Part shown: positions 45,127-58,147 of the stretch, one piece after another
How the letters are laid out: each line of letters starts with the position of its first letter
Position numbering within the stretch: position 1 is the first letter of the stretch
NCBI GenBank assembly: GCA_039654915.1
Contig: CM077594.1
Location: 47,445,001-47,509,000 of the forward strand
Source of the DNA: Aquilaria yunnanensis
Lineage: Eukaryota > Streptophyta > Magnoliopsida > Malvales > Thymelaeaceae
Reading direction: 5' to 3'
DNA: 64,000 bases
The notes under the pieces: model-generated
The model's input: the letters and a program-made list of their open reading frames with translations, nothing else
Database searches by the model: none
What the model was told of the DNA's origin: nothing
Translations under genes and position numbers: made by a program

Positions 45127-46233
45127 CTAATGCCCCTTCTGACCACAAATATTGCAAGTGTCAGTTCCCAAGGTGCATGGTCTCGTGCCATGAAACCGCC
45201 TACACCTAAGACAAGGACCAAACCTCTTTCTCCTGAAAAAATTTCGGTTCTCCACCATTGGTCGCTTCCCGGCACTCTTTCCTTGGTTGGCTAGTCCAAC
45301 CTCCACTTTTTTGCTAAGTGTTCTGGAATCCTCAAATTCCCCTTCTAAGGCTAGCACCTTTTGGACCACCTGGCAATAGCTCCTGAAATCTACTGTCGCC
45401 ATATACCTCTTGAGTACAGGTTTCAACCTTTGGAAAAACTTCTTAACCTTCAACTCATCATTCCCAATCATATATGGAGCATACCAAATGAGTGAGTTGT
45501 AGCGTTGCTCATACTCCCGCACAAACATCTATCCCTGTATCAAATTCTCAAACTGAATCCTCCTCTGGTCCTGTGCAGCTTCATTAATATACTCCCATCG
45601 GAGCTTCTCTTCAAAGTTGGACCACTTGAGCACCTTTTTCTTGTGCTCTGGGTGAGTACCATTACTTTCCCTCAGTATCTCCATCACATCATCCCACCAC
45701 ACACTAGTCCTTCCCCTTAGAAAGAAAGGTACTAAGGTCATCTTCTGCTTTGACTCATAACCACCATAAGGGAAAAGTCTATTCATTCTAGACAACCAGT
45801 CCTCTGCTCTGTCAGGATCACCTATCCCATCAAAGCTCGGTGGATCAACAATTTTAAACTTCTCCAACAATCTCATCTGATGTGGGGTTTCTCCCCTCCT
45901 TGGAGCCTCTATCACCTCTAGCTCCTCTTCTTCCTCCTAAACATGATGTCTCCGTTCATGAGCCCTAGGCATTAGTTACTGCTTAGCCTACCTTTCCTGA
46001 TCCTGATGTGGCTCATTCTTGTCTTGGATAGCTTTTCTATCCTTATAATCACGAAACATCTCAGTCACAAAAGTTTTCATGCCCTCTGCCACTTGGGCCA
46101 TCATTTGTGTCAACCCCTGAAGAACTTTGGATATCTCATCCAGTCTAGCCACAACTGGGTCACTAGAGCCCTCACCAGGTTCTTTAGCCCCTGTAGAAGC
46201 TCCTGATCTAGTATCAACCATAGTAACCTGCAA
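45127..46233 (-). pseudogene. Element D gag
   Basis: The frame starts with MVDTRSGASTGAK (46221; an upstream ATG is at 46233). It passes LDEISKVLQGLTQMM, a stop at about 45988, then the capsid region (FKIVDPPSFDGIGDPDRAEDW, WWDDVMEILRE, FVREYEQRYNSL) and a C-terminal Cys/His region, CLRCRRFHGTRPC and CNICGQKGH with a stop before SREC. This is the usual chromovirus-like gypsy gag with CCHC knuckles. Stops occur at 45529-45531 and 45127-45129. Confidence 0.84.
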
Positions 46234-46344
46234 CCAAAGCCAGACAATGTTCCCCAGATGTTGGTTAGTACTAACTTCCTAGCACTTGGACTTTCCAAAC
46301 TAGATCTCAGTCTTAGCCTCCAATATCTATGTAGTGAGCTCTAA

Positions 46345-46356
46345 GCTCTGATACCA
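46345..46356 (-). other. Primer binding site of D
   Basis: The plus strand reads GCTCTGATACCA, so the minus strand has TGGTATCAGAGC, complementary to initiator tRNA-Met, five bases from the LTR end. Confidence 0.9.
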
Positions 46357-46361
46357 AAAAT

Positions 46362-48750
46362 TGACACGGCCGTCCTTGGGCCCCGCCCAGGAAGCCTATG
46401 AGAGCTGGTCTCATGGTGGATTGCAATTGGCTAGTTGTATATGTGCACGGATTAAAATCCCATGATACTAGTTGATTAGCCTAGAATATGCAAGATGCAT
46501 GCTCTTTATGCTTTGACTTAGTTTATTAAAACCATAAAACATTAACTTGGCTAAGTAATTTCATAAAAACTAAGTACAAATAGCCAAAGCATACAAAATC
46601 AACATTTGTGTGAGTTTACTACACATAACAACTTGTGAGAACATTCTTACATAAAGTAGGCTAAAGCCCTCACCCAAGAGCAATCCCAGAATCTAGGACT
46701 CCTCAAAACATAGTTTATGGAGGCAGCTAAGTGTGCTGTATAAATACAAGCCTCTACTAAGATCTTCTCGACTTAACTCCCACCTTGGATACACGTCCTA
46801 GTGGTGACTCTCAAAAGCTTTGTCCAAGTGCTACGAGGCTCTGCAGCGAAAGGAAGACTTAGGCTAGTACTGTTACTTAACCAACAAGTACCCATGTAGA
46901 CTAGAATCATAGAGATTCTCAAGTGCCATACCTGTACACACAAAAGAGCATTACCGCGATAATCCTCAACAATTACCTAGCACAACAACTTCAGTTTTTG
47001 CACAACATAACTAGGGAATGAGAACATAACATTCTCAGTAAGGGTCTTCAGTGTACCTGTAAGAAAATTACTACGACTCTACATATGATAACATATGTAA
47101 CTTGCTGCAAGCTCACACAACATGAGGGTCTGATATATGCACATATAACTAGGCCTTTGAGACCTCTCCTCAAACTAGTCTTCCTCACGGGGCGTTACTC
47201 CATGCCTAGCGAGTTCTAGCCACTAACTCGCTTCTAGTAAGCCGTAGCTTACTGACGCAATCATGTGGCCTTCCCTTAGTTGTTATGCAGAGGAATCATG
47301 ATGGAACTTTTGTAGACTAGGCCATAAGACCTCCTTACAGACTAGATGAACAAGGTTTCACCTTGCAACCTCGTGGCTACGGCACGGCTAGGTTGCCAAG
47401 GGTTCTAAACCTCTCAACTGGGCTAGTAATACCTTGTTGTGATCATTGCAACATAGTTTCCTTTAAAACTTGCCTTCACTTTGAGTAAATATAAATCTAA
47501 AATTGGGATATTTTAAGTGTTTTTAAAACATGGAGGTGATAGTACTCCCTCTTATCTTCACGTGAAATTTTGAATCATCTCAATCAGACACCAGAGCAAA
47601 AAGTAATGCCAAAAACAAAATCGGGTGTCAAATGCTGTCTTGGCAGTTGTCCACGTTCTACCAATTTTTTGAGGTCTTGGTGACACATTGTGGGAACTCC
47701 TATGGATTGGCGACGCATTGCCAAACCTGCAAAATGCTAAAAAAACTTCCCATTTTGCTGCTATGAACTTTGGACACTTCCTACACATATCAAACATGCT
47801 TGGAATGCCTCCAAATTTCATATACACATAGAACATGTTGCATAGATCACAACCAAATATCACAAGCCAATCTATGATGTCTTGTAACATCAATCCAATC
47901 CTCCTAAATCTCCTAGTCCATCATGATTCAACCAAAATCAGCAACTAATACTATTGCTAGAATTACTCAAATTCTTCAAGCAAACTCATCTCAACAGCAT
48001 TAACAGAATTTAAAACCATAACTCCCTTACCTCAACTCCAAGTAACAAGCAAGAATCAAGCTCTCCTTCAAACCACTAAACTCACCAAAGTATCACCTAA
48101 GTTCCAAGCAAAACACATGCACCAAACATCAAAACCTTGCTTCCTAACCAAAATCCAAGCTCCAGACTAACTAATGAACATGAATTCAATCAAGAACACA
48201 ATGCTTACCACGTACTAAAAATATGGGATGGGAGAAAACACACTTCCAAGCTCCAAAATCATGGTTTTGTCCTTGAAATGCAATCCTCCTAGCTTATAAA
48301 CCTTGATAGCTTCTTGTTCCACCAAGAAAACCTTGATTCCAAGCAGAATTTGAGAGCAAAATGAGGGTGGAAAGGTTGAAAATGTGGTTATGGCAGCCAC
48401 ACCATCACTTTACCCTTCTTAAACCCTCACTTAACACTCAAGCCATCAAAGTATTAGGCTTAATTCACTTAAGTCCCCCATCTTTTGTAACTTAGTGATT
48501 CTTGAGTAATTCTTGTTTATTTCTTCCAAGTTTGAGTTAAGGTTAAAAGTTATGTTATAAAACCTCATTTTAAAACACTTGAACTCATCCCGGCTCTTTA
48601 GGATGAAAAATTACCATTTTGCCCGTAAACACTTTTAGTGCCTGAATCTCCTAGGAACTTAGTGAACTTTGCTAAGCTTCCTTATTCTTTCTAAGTAATC
48701 TTGAATTATGGTTCCAACCTTAATTTAGAGCACTTTACCTTCCTCAAACA
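46362..48750 (-). repeat. 5' LTR of D
   Basis: About 2389 bp from TGACACGGCC to CCTCAAACA on the plus strand, giving a minus-strand LTR with TG...CA ends. The left edge is set by the primer site, the right by E coding DNA starting at 48751. No second copy is in the window, so the right edge is inferred. No gene was recognised in it; open frames at 47558-47893 and 48215-48400 have no protein-like features. Confidence 0.72.
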
Positions 48751-50270
48751 TGCTTCCCACTAGAAGGGCCATAGCACCAAGGGTAGCACCAGTGTCTACA
48801 GCTTCATATAGGATGGCACTACCTGAAATGGTAGAACTAGGGAAGCAGTTAGATGAACTACTTGAGAAAGCGTTCATCGGACCCGGTGTGTCACCTTGGG
48901 GTGCACTTGTGTTGATTGTGAAAAAGAAGGATGGGACCCTTAGACTCTGTATAGACTATAGAAAACTTAATGCTATGACCATTAAGAACAAGTATCCCCT
49001 CCCAAGAATAGAAGATCTAGTTGATTAGTTAAAAGGAGCAAGGGTGTTTTCCAAAATAGATCAAAGATCTAGATATTTCTAGTTAAGAGTTAAAGAGGAG
49101 GACATACCTAACACTGCTTTCAGGACTAGGTATGGACACTTTGAGTACACAGTAATGCCATTTGGGCTTACTAATGCACCTGCATTCTTTATGGATTTAA
49201 TGTAGAGGGTGTTCAAAGCACACCTAGACCACTTTATGGTAGTATTCTTAGATGACATTCTGGTGTACTCTAAAGATGAGGAAACTCATAAAGAACACCT
49301 AAAAGTAGTGCTTGGCTTACTCCAATAACATAAGCTTTATGGGAAGCTAAGTAAGTGCAAATTTTGGACTCAAGAAATTGGATTTCTAAGTCATATAATA
49401 AATGATCAAAGGTTGGCCGTGGATCCTGAAAAGGTAAGGTCTATCCCAGATTGGAAACAGCCCCAGAATGTGAGGGAACTCAACAGTTTCCTAGGGTTGG
49501 CTGGCTATTACAGAAGGTTTGTACCAAAATTTTCTGTTATAGCAGCACATATGACCCAGTTGACCAAGAAGAACTAGAAATTTACCTGGGAAAACAAATG
49601 TGAGGAGAGCTTCCAAGAGCTTAAAAGGAGACTGACAGCAACTCCTGTGTTAGTCCTACTAGACCCTGAAAAGGAATATGAGGTGTATACTAATGCATTT
49701 CATGTAGGACTAGGATGTGTCCTAATGTACGAAAAATAGGGTATTACTTTTGGGTCTAGACAATTGAGACCACATGAGAAGAAATATCGAGTGCATGACC
49801 TGGAATTAGCAGCAGTAGTCTTTGCCCATAAGCAATAGAGACATTACCTGTTAGGTAATGGATTTCAGGTTTACATAAACCACAAAACTCTCACGTACCT
49901 TTTTACTCAGAATGACTTGAATATGAGGCAAAGGAGGTGGTTGGAATACCTGAAAGATTTTGACTGTGTGATTGAATACACAACTGGGAAAGCCAATGTA
50001 GTGGCTGATGCCCTGAGCAGGAACTATACTGGAGTGCTCAAGGGTGGAAAAACAGAGTATAAGGCTGAAGGCCTTGACCTTACTTGCTTGGCAAGTCAAT
50101 GGCTAGCTTGGGAAGGTGAGCAACTTAGCGTACTCACTATTAGCCCAGAATGGAAAGAGCTTATTAAGGAAGCTCAATCCAAAGATGAAAACATGGAACT
50201 AGTGTCTGGACAAAGAAGGGAGAACTTTTCCAAGGTTTCTTTTACAAACAAGGGATGCTATACTTCCAGA
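48751..50270 (+). pseudogene. Element E reverse transcriptase and RNase H
   Basis: RT motifs are [64 protein letters not shown], the catalytic [13 protein letters not shown] (about 49250), KCKFW, GFLSHII and FLGLAGYYRRFV. RNase H follows (VYTNAFHVGLGCVL, with the first Asp as Asn; [26 protein letters not shown]). The frame stays the same but has stops at 49026, 49080, 49203, 49326, 49575, 49737 and 49836: six TAG and one TAA, at least five at sites where relatives have Gln. From 49917 to 50270 it is open. Confidence 0.9.
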
Positions 50271-51600
50271 TAGGTTATATGTGCTTGAAAAGGATGACCT
50301 AAGACTTCAAATTTTGGAAAAAGCACATTCTAGTAAAATGAGTATGCATCCAGGAGCCATAAAGATGTACCATGCTCTCAAAACTTACTTTTGGTGGCCA
50401 TATATGAAAAGAGACATTAGTACTCATGTATCCCAATGTAAAGTGTGCCAACAGGTGAAAGTTGAGCACCAAAAACCAGGAGGGAACCTTCAGAGCTTGT
50501 CCATACCTGAGAGGAAATAGGATCCATATCTATGGACTTTGTGGTGGGAATGCCACTAACCATGAGAAAGCACAATGCTATTTGGGTCATTGTAGACAGA
50601 CTGACCAAGGTAGCACATTTTCTTCCCTAGAATCTCACTGATTCTTTGGATAAACTTGCACAACTCTATATAAGGGAGATAGTGAGATTACATGGAATAC
50701 CTGATAACATTGGGTCAGATAGGGATCCTAGGTTTGTTTCTAGGTTTTGGAAGTCCCTACATCAAGCATTAGAAACTAAACTCAAGTTTAGTTCAGCCTA
50801 CCATCCACAGACAGATGGACAAACGGAAAGAACTATACAGACTCTGGAAGATATGTTAAGAAGTTGTGTCATAGACTTCCAGGGAGAATGGGATGTGCAT
50901 CTCCCATTAGTGGAGTTCTCCTATAATAATGGCTATCATTTAGTAATAGGAATGGCTCCATATGAAGACTTGTATGGCAGGAGATGTATTACTCCTCATT
51001 GCTGCCATTAGCCAGAAGATAAGTTGGAATTAGGGCCAGATATTGTTAAGGAGACCACAGAAAAGATAAGACTGATCCAAGCAAGGATCAAACCTGCAAA
51101 TGATAGGGAGCAGTCTTATGCCAATCTGAAAGGGAGAAGAGACCTGAAATTTCAGGAAGGAGATTGGGTGTGGATTAAAGTTTCTCCTATGAAATGAGTC
51201 ATAAGATTTGGAAAGAAAGGAAAACTTGCACCTAGATATATAGGGCCATACCAAATATTGGCCAGGGTAGGAAATGTGGCTTATAAGCTGGATTTTCCAC
51301 TACAACTTGGTAACATACACGATGTATTTTATGTGAGCCTACTCAAGAAGTATGTTCCAAGTTCCAAGCAGATAGAGATAAGTGGTAGTGTGCTTGTGGC
51401 ATGAAATCTTTCTTGTGAGGCAGTGCCAAATCAATTCCTAGCAAGGGATACTAGGAAATTGAGGAGGAGGTGGATCTCTATGATCAAGGTTTTATGGAGT
51501 AACCACACTCCTGAAGACACAATCTAGGAAGTAGAACAGGAGATTGCCAACCCTCAGTTATATCCTAGGTAAGTGAAGAATTTGGAGGACCAAATTCTTT
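50271..51600 (+). pseudogene. Element E integrase with chromodomain-like end
   Basis: The zinc domain HSSKMSMHPGAIKMYHALK...CKVCQQVK is followed by a decayed first Asp region (50520-50640, several stops), the second catalytic Asp in IGSDRDPRF and the Glu in TDGQTERTIQTLEDML. Further on are VEFSYNNGYH, KLAPRYIGPYQI, HDVFYVSLLKKY and, near 51440-51520, RDTRKLRRRWISMIKVLW..HTPEDTI, matching the chromodomain-like end of gypsy chromoviruses. Such a domain can direct insertion to heterochromatin. Confidence 0.88.
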
Positions 51601-51613
51601 AAGGAGGGAGGAG
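51601..51613 (+). other. Polypurine tract of E
   Basis: AAGGAGGGAGGAG directly precedes the 3' LTR. Confidence 0.8.
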
Positions 51614-51614
51614 T

Positions 51615-53709
51615 TATTAAGACCATCTCCCCGTGCTTGGCACAAGCCAGGAATGCAAAGGAAATGTAATAAAAATGTAAAGGAAACATGAAGGACTTGA
51701 TTAAAAATGTGAATAAGGGTGTAAGCGCAAAACTGAGAAAGTTTAGGACTCAATTGTACTTGAAAATTGTTTATGTTGTTGATGCCGGGAAACAAAGTTT
51801 AAGGACTACTTTGAGTACTCTTTCGGGTGCTAATTATGTCACTAAGGAGTATGGATCGAGTGCATTAGATCATGCAAATTTAATCAAGGCCGAGAGGGGT
51901 ATTAAGCCATTTTTAAGGCCATGTGGCGAACACCCGGCTAATGCATGTTTTCACCCAAAATTAAGCCATCATTTCGGGTTAACCTTCACCCTTGAAAGGC
52001 CGAAATGAGTTCTTAAAGTTCTTGGTGAGTTGCTGCCAAAATCTTGCCAATTTGATGATGAATTGAAGCTTGGAAGAGAAATCCAACTTGGATTCCTCAT
52101 TTTCGGCACTTGGCGATATCACCATTGAACTTACAAGCTTGGTCTTGAGCATTCAAGTACAAATCGAGAACTCAAGCTTGGATTTGAGGTAGGGTTCATG
52201 TTCTACTTGATTTCTTTGTAAATTTCCATGAACAAGTACTTAATGGCGGCTAAGTGAAACTCAATTTATGCTATATGATCTTAGTTTGCTAGATGGGCAT
52301 GTAGTGAGATTTCGGGTTCATGTTATTTGGCTATCTAGCCGATAGTAATGGCAAGCATCTAAAGTTCTTAGTGAGCTGGGCCAGCTTACTAATGAACTTG
52401 GAGCTCTAGTGGATTTGGTGAACTTTGGGGTTGCTTGAAGTGCAAGATTGTAAAACGACGCTTGCTAGTGGCCTCGACCGAATGTGAACTTGTGGTGTGT
52501 GTGTGAGTTGTGTGCTTGTTTGAGTTGTTTGTGTGTGCTAACCCATAGTAGATAGTATTTATGCCTATATAGTGTTTCAGCCATTATATGTATATGTTGT
52601 ATCTTGGTGTTTTCATGTCTTTCTTGCAGGTTAAGTAAGCTTTGAGGAGGTTAAGTCTTGGACTCAACTAAATAGACTCATTTATGAGTTCTTATGAATC
52701 CTACTAAGTATTTGTACTTATGCCCATATTATTGTGTCTCAAGCAAGGACATTGAGCTTGAGTGAGATTGCTTGTGCTTGCTTGCTTGTGTGTGCTAGCA
52801 GTACACTTAGTGTTCAAGGTAAGTGCCAAATACATGCTTGGCTTGGATATGTGTATTTACAAGTCATATAGTTTTCGGCCGAAACTTATTCTCTAAGTTT
52901 TGCAGGCTTGTGTAGTTGTGGGACTGAGGTTGCAAGATGGATGTGTGGACCATGGCATTAATTGTGGTGTTCACCTTTATGACTATGAATATGGTCATAG
53001 GGCTAGTGCTTCAGTGTGTGCTTCTATACTACACACTTAGGTACCTTCTCAGGGAGTAAGGAAAAACTTGGACTGCAATATAATCTTGGCAAATGTTTTG
53101 GACATGTAGCATCCTTGGTGTGTTTCCAAGTAGGAGATGCTTGGTTATAGGATTTTGTGTACATATGTAGCGTCGATTAAGTTGGTTTGGATTGTACATA
53201 TGTTGGATGCTTGTATGCCAAGTTATATTACGATTATGAGATGATGGATGAGCTTTATGAAGTTAAACCTCTTGTGTAGTATACTTGGCCGAAAGCTCAC
53301 ATGCATCTAAGACATGGTTTTCAAACCTTATTGAGTTAGGGGCGTCTTAGTTGCCATGCATTGAAATAGTACACTTGATGAGCACCCATATCCTAGACAC
53401 TGAAGGAAATAATTGTTTGCCTTGCTTATTGTGCAAGTTATTGAGCTACAGCCTTGCTTGTGATGCAAGTTAGTGGTTGGGCCATACCTTAAGCTGCAAG
53501 TAAATGTTCTAAACTTCACATAAGCCTCCTAGGGCACTTCCTAGGCTCCCAGCTTAAGAAAGTAAGACTTCAATTTACCTACCAGAAAGTTGGCTGAAAT
53601 TAAAAGCAGTTAACAACACTTAGAAACACATTTTTTTAATAACTATCTGGGTAGTATTTGGTGAGTGGCACTGAGTGTGCATGGGCTGGGGCCTGTGTGG
53701 GGTGTGACA
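51615..53709 (+). repeat. 3' LTR of E
   Basis: About 2095 bp, beginning TATTAAGACC (TG to TA change likely) and ending GGTGTGACA. The ends and parts of the interior, such as the TTAAGTCTTG...AATAGACTC stretch near 52650 and the last 400 bp, resemble the large solo LTRs S1, S2 and S4, so these form one superfamily. It lacks a clear 143-bp array. Confidence 0.82.
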
Positions 53710-53974
53710 CCAGGATCCCCCTGACACCCTTAGAGAATTCTACTGTAGGACAGAGCAACACATGACAGCCGGGAAGTTAAGGATGGGTGGCCCAAAGTTC
53801 AACCATAATCACTCCGATGGTCAAAGTCACCAACCTCGGTATTCAGCCAAGGGAGGGGGCAGACCTCGAAAAGCAAGGTGGAAGTGGCCAGTATCGCTGA
53901 CCCCCCTAAACACTACAAGAACGAACATCTTAATGGCTACGGAAAGACAAGGAACCACAATCCAATGTCTGAAG
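53710..53974 (+). pseudogene. Element F gag, middle part
   Basis: The plus strand encodes DTLREFYCRTEQHMTAGKLRMGGPK and TPLNTTRTNILMATERQGT, matching C1 gag between its capsid and zinc motif (about 38440-38690). It is cut on the left by the E LTR and on the right by a solo copia LTR. F is thus an older relative of C1 in the plus direction and the outermost host visible. Confidence 0.82.
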
Positions 53975-55381
53975 TGTTAGTGTTGTTCCCAAAAGGCCAA
54001 TCATGAGATGATTGTATTTTTCCACATTGAGTCATGATGTTTTGTTAAGGCATTAATCTAACAATTATGTTTGTTGTTTTGTTTCTGCCTAACTTAACAA
54101 ACATAATTGTAACCATAGAATAATGATATTCTCAAACGTCCCTAGTCTAGTATTATTGTGGAGCGCGTTGCAATAATACATAACGACTAGGAAAAGTGGA
54201 GACTAATATAAGATATGTAGTCTGCATATGGGTACAAGTTAGAGAACTTGTGTACTGGACCAACCCACCATGAGAACACTACATGGAATGTTATATGAGT
54301 GCCATAAGTTATTCTCATAATGATCATGGTATATCTAGTCCTTCGACCTAAGATCATCAAGGTTCCCTACATGTGAGTCACATACTTTGATACTTTCCTT
54401 TATTGCTCGTAACTGAGTGAACTTCAAGGAGGTCATTGGGTATATCACATATCATGCAAAGGGATTTGTATGATCAAGATGGGATTTGTCCCTCCTATGT
54501 AACGGGAGTGATATCTTCGAGCCCCAAGACTTAGAAAAATGCATGGCCATACTCGGATGAGTTGATATACGATATCAATGTCATCAATTTAAGTTTGTCT
54601 ACTCGGTAATCAAGAAACCAAAGATTGGGCTATACGAGAGTGACACATTCCATGTCTCGTGCTTAGTCTTGATATCTTGGACAAAGGGACAATGGCATAT
54701 ATCGATGATGATCATAAAGGTTTAGTCGAATCATCAACAATCTTGTCACTTGGGTAGCAATGATGTGTTGCTAGACACCGCTCATTGCTTATGATCATAA
54801 ATGTGATTTATGATCATTGCCAATGTGGTAAGAGCTTATTCGGTTGCACACATATAGCTATTTGGATCATTAGAGTGTATGGGCTAATAATTTGGGTTTT
54901 GGTTTCACAATAATTTCGTATTAATAATGGGCCCTATAGTTGAGCCATTATTAAGCCCAAAATTAAAGCCTAATTGGATTAGGGCTATGAAACCCATTAG
55001 GCCTGGAAGTTGAGTCTCACTATAAATACAACTTTTAGTGAGAAATTCGCAGGTCTCCTTGCCCTAGCCTCCCAAAAGGACAGCCGTATTCTTCTTTTGC
55101 AATTCCTTGGACGATGCAAGCTAGCACTGCGAGCACAAGAGAAACGCATCGGCCAGGACTCGGTGGAAGCGTGGTGATCCCAAGAGGCTCGTGTGGATAC
55201 CATAGAGAGCTTGAACACATCAACTGTTCAAGTTTTGTGATTCGTCTCTACAGTTGAGTGAGAGATCTCAACCGGAAATTAGGTATGAAAATTTTCAAAC
55301 ACCTGGTTTACCCTATTTCACTTGGATCTTGGAGGGTTTCGGTTAAATTTCGCTACGGTGTTTGGCTTCCAAAACCCAACA
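53975..55381 (+). mobile_element. Solo copia LTR
   Basis: A 1407-bp LTR of the A/B family (TGTTAGTG...CCCAACA). The flanks are TGAAG (53970-53974) and CAAAG (55382-55386), matching at three of five bases, so the duplication has probably decayed. F gag continues in frame after it. Confidence 0.9.
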
Positions 55382-56107
55382 CAAAGGCCATGACCTCGAA
55401 CAACAAGAAGAACATGAAGAAATTCTATCAATTTCACCAGGACCACGGGCATGATAGAGAAGATTGCTTCCAGCCGAGGAAGTATATTGAATCTTTGATC
55501 AAGCAAGGGTGATTTGGACACTATTTGCAGATGCCATTGCCCAAAGCCAGGGAAAGAAAAAAACAAGATAGAAAAGGAGAGGGTGAGGATTATGACTCTG
55601 ATCGATGTCATAATCGAAGTCCCAGGAAATAGCAACCACCTCCAGCCGGTAAAATCTAGACAATCACAATTGGAATACCCTCGGCTAAGAAGAAAAGGAA
55701 AGCTCGTGAAATCACAAAGATGGAATTTGACAACCCAACAAACAAGCTTGTTCGGAAAGATGGGTCTACAGTGAAGTTTCCACACGATGACCCTCTCTTG
55801 ATTATGGCAAGGATAGGAAGCTAGGATGTCAAAACGGTGCTCATTGATGACGGGTTGAATGCTGATGTTTTGTTCTCCCATTTGTTGCTGAACTTGGGTA
55901 TCTTCAAGGGTGATCCTAAACCCGTTACCTCACCTACCTTCGGCGTTGGTCCATCGAAACTCCTAGTACTCGGGTGGATTGATCTACCCCTAATGCTAAA
56001 GGGTAGCTCGGTCCAGACAGAAGAAGAACTCTTTGCTTCTACCATGACAAAGTTCATCATCATAGATGTCCCATCTTCATATAATGCCATCCTCAAAACG
56101 TAGACAC
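55382..56107 (+). pseudogene. Element F gag end and protease
   Basis: The first part encodes NNKKNMKKFYQFHQDHGHDREDCFQ, the zinc motif with Tyr for the first Cys of C1, then KYIESLIKQG and a stop at 55510-55512. After frameshifts comes the protease: HDDPLLIMARIG, LIDDGLNADVLF (Ser of DDGS changed to Leu), FGVGPSKLLVLGWIDLPL and DVPSSYNAIL. It is cut by a solo LTR at 56108; the last seven bases of F continue at 58141-58147. Confidence 0.85.
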
Positions 56108-58140
56108 TGTCATACCCCACATAGGCCGTAGCCTGTGCACTTAAAGTGCCATTCATCTGTACTACCAAGCACTAACATTATTGTTTTGCTATTCTAACAA
56201 TAATGGTTTATATGTACCTATGTGGATCAGCCCTGTTTCTTTTAGTTGTTCAAAACCATTACTCATTTAGCTAAGGCCTGGCAAGTGCACTAGGAGGCTA
56301 ATCAAGAAGTTTTAGATCATTACATGCATTACAAGGCAAGGCTTATAAGATTACTTTCAACACAAGGCAAGGCTTATACACTTTTAAGGTTAAGTGTTTT
56401 AGGTGTGCGCTCATTAAGTGTGGCATTCCCATGCAGGGCAACCTAAAAGCCCATATCCATTCAAGTTTTGAAAACATTAGCTTTTCATGAATCATGCTCA
56501 TCCTGTACATCATAATCGGAGAGAAGTTTAACACATTATGGTCAAGAGCATAAACACAAACTCATAGCATAACTTGGCATTTCAAGCATAACACTTACAC
56601 CAAAATTTCATAAGTAATCCGAGGCTTATATACACAAAACCTTCTCCACACTACTATTTACATACTTGGAATAATACCTAGAGTACTCAAAATCCAAAAT
56701 AGCCATTGTTATGCATTACATACCCAAGTTTACTAATAGTACCCAAGAGCTACCTTAAGGGTATAGTACAAGATAATGGTTTGTGGGAAAAGCCTTACAA
56801 GCACACCCATGATCAACAAAGCCATCCACAACACTAATGCCCATGAACACACATCCATAGCCCTAGACTTGTCCTACAACTCTACACAATCCTGCAAAAT
56901 GCAAACACATGATTTTTAAGTTAACCATAAGACTTGCACTATGTACTTATAAAGCCAAGCATTCGATCTAGTACATACCTTGGCAAAATCGAGAAATAAC
57001 TTATCACACAAGTAACTAATCTCAAGACCTTTTCCTGAAACATATACAGCAAGGAGCATGACTTTTCATAAACTCAGCAAGGATCATTACAGCTCTAGGA
57101 GCTTATCTAGTTAAGCCCGAGGGCTTAACCTCCCATTAGCATTGCTTTACCTGCAAGAAAGACAAGAAAACACCAAAACCACATATATAATGGCATACAC
57201 ACATATTAACTACAACTATGAGAGGTTAGCAAGCACAACCAAGCAACCAAGCACACAACTCACACACCACACACAAACATAATATCCTTATTGGCCGAAG
57301 CCAAACTAGCAAGTACAGCCATAAGTTCCATCAAGTTTGACCATATAACCATCCACTCAACTAGAGCTCCAAGTTCAAATATAGGTTGGCCCTCCTATAA
57401 TGAACTCTAAGTACTTGCCATTAGTGACTAGCTAGGCAACATAACACATAACCCAAAAGCACAATATATGCCTTATATAGCATTCTAAGATCATATAGCT
57501 CAATTTACCATCACTTAGAAGCCAAAACACTACTTGAACATGGAACAATACCAAAATCAAGCACTTAACCGTGAATCCTTACCAATTTCTTGCTTTCAAA
57601 CTCTTGGCCAACTTGAATCTCCAAGACTCCCCTTGAAAATTCAATCACAAAGTCGCCTAAGTCCAAGGACACCAATGTTGAGCTTGATTCTTCAATTCAA
57701 GCTTTAATCACCAAGGATTTGGCTAAACCCGAAGCTTTCAACCCAAGAACATGAAGAACTAGGTCAAGCTTAATAAGGTACAGTTTTAACCTAAAATCAT
57801 CGCTTAATTTTTAGTGGAAGCATGCATTTCTGGATAAGTGCCAAATGGCGCCAAAAATGGACTAAAGCTAGCCCTAGTGCACCCATTATTTGCATGTCTC
57901 ATTGTAAGCCTTCTATACATTTTTGTATCACTATTGGCACCCAAAAGAAGGATCAATTTTGCCCTCTATCTTTGTTTCTCACCATTAGTAACGTAAGCCA
58001 TTTAATTGTACATTTTTTAAATCCATAGTTCTTTGTTACACATGCACAACTTTCCTCATTTCCACTTAAGTCCTTCATTGTTTTAATGCATTTTCCTTGA
58101 ATTTTTGGCATGGTCCAAGCACTGAGGTAGGGTCCTGATA
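56108..58140 (-). mobile_element. Solo LTR of the E family (S5)
   Basis: A 2033-bp LTR with a perfect GACAC duplication (56103-56107 and 58141-58145). It begins TGTCATACCCC, the inverse of the end of the E LTR, and is of similar length, so it is probably the same family in the opposite direction. The far end reads CTGATA where CA is expected. No coding sequence was recognised. Confidence 0.85.
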
Positions 58141-58147
58141 GACACAG

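Larger units (their letters stand above)
1..48750 (-). mobile_element. Ty3/gypsy element D, host of most of the left part
   Basis: D is a minus-strand gypsy element whose 5' LTR is 46362-48750, followed leftward by an initiator-Met primer binding site, gag, protease and RT (to 40643). An RNase H fragment at 1-249 is probably its continuation. It is split by a solo LTR (41487-44560, TSD GTACC), by C1 (right flank at 40643) and by copia B (left flank at 249). About 190-200 bp between RT and RNase H are missing, judged from the same interval in E (about 49450-49640). At 48751 the sequence passes directly into E coding DNA, so D was inserted into E. Its 3' end is outside the window. Confidence 0.65.
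48751..53709 (+). mobile_element. Ty3/gypsy element E, 3' part
   Basis: E runs from the protease-RT linker (cut by the D LTR at 48750) through RT, RNase H, integrase and chromodomain-like end, a polypurine tract and a 3' LTR. Its 5' part would lie left of the window beyond D. The first 5 bp, TGCTT, are the candidate duplication for D. At 53710 gag of F begins, so E lies in F; CCAGG (53710-53714) is the candidate duplication. Confidence 0.85.
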
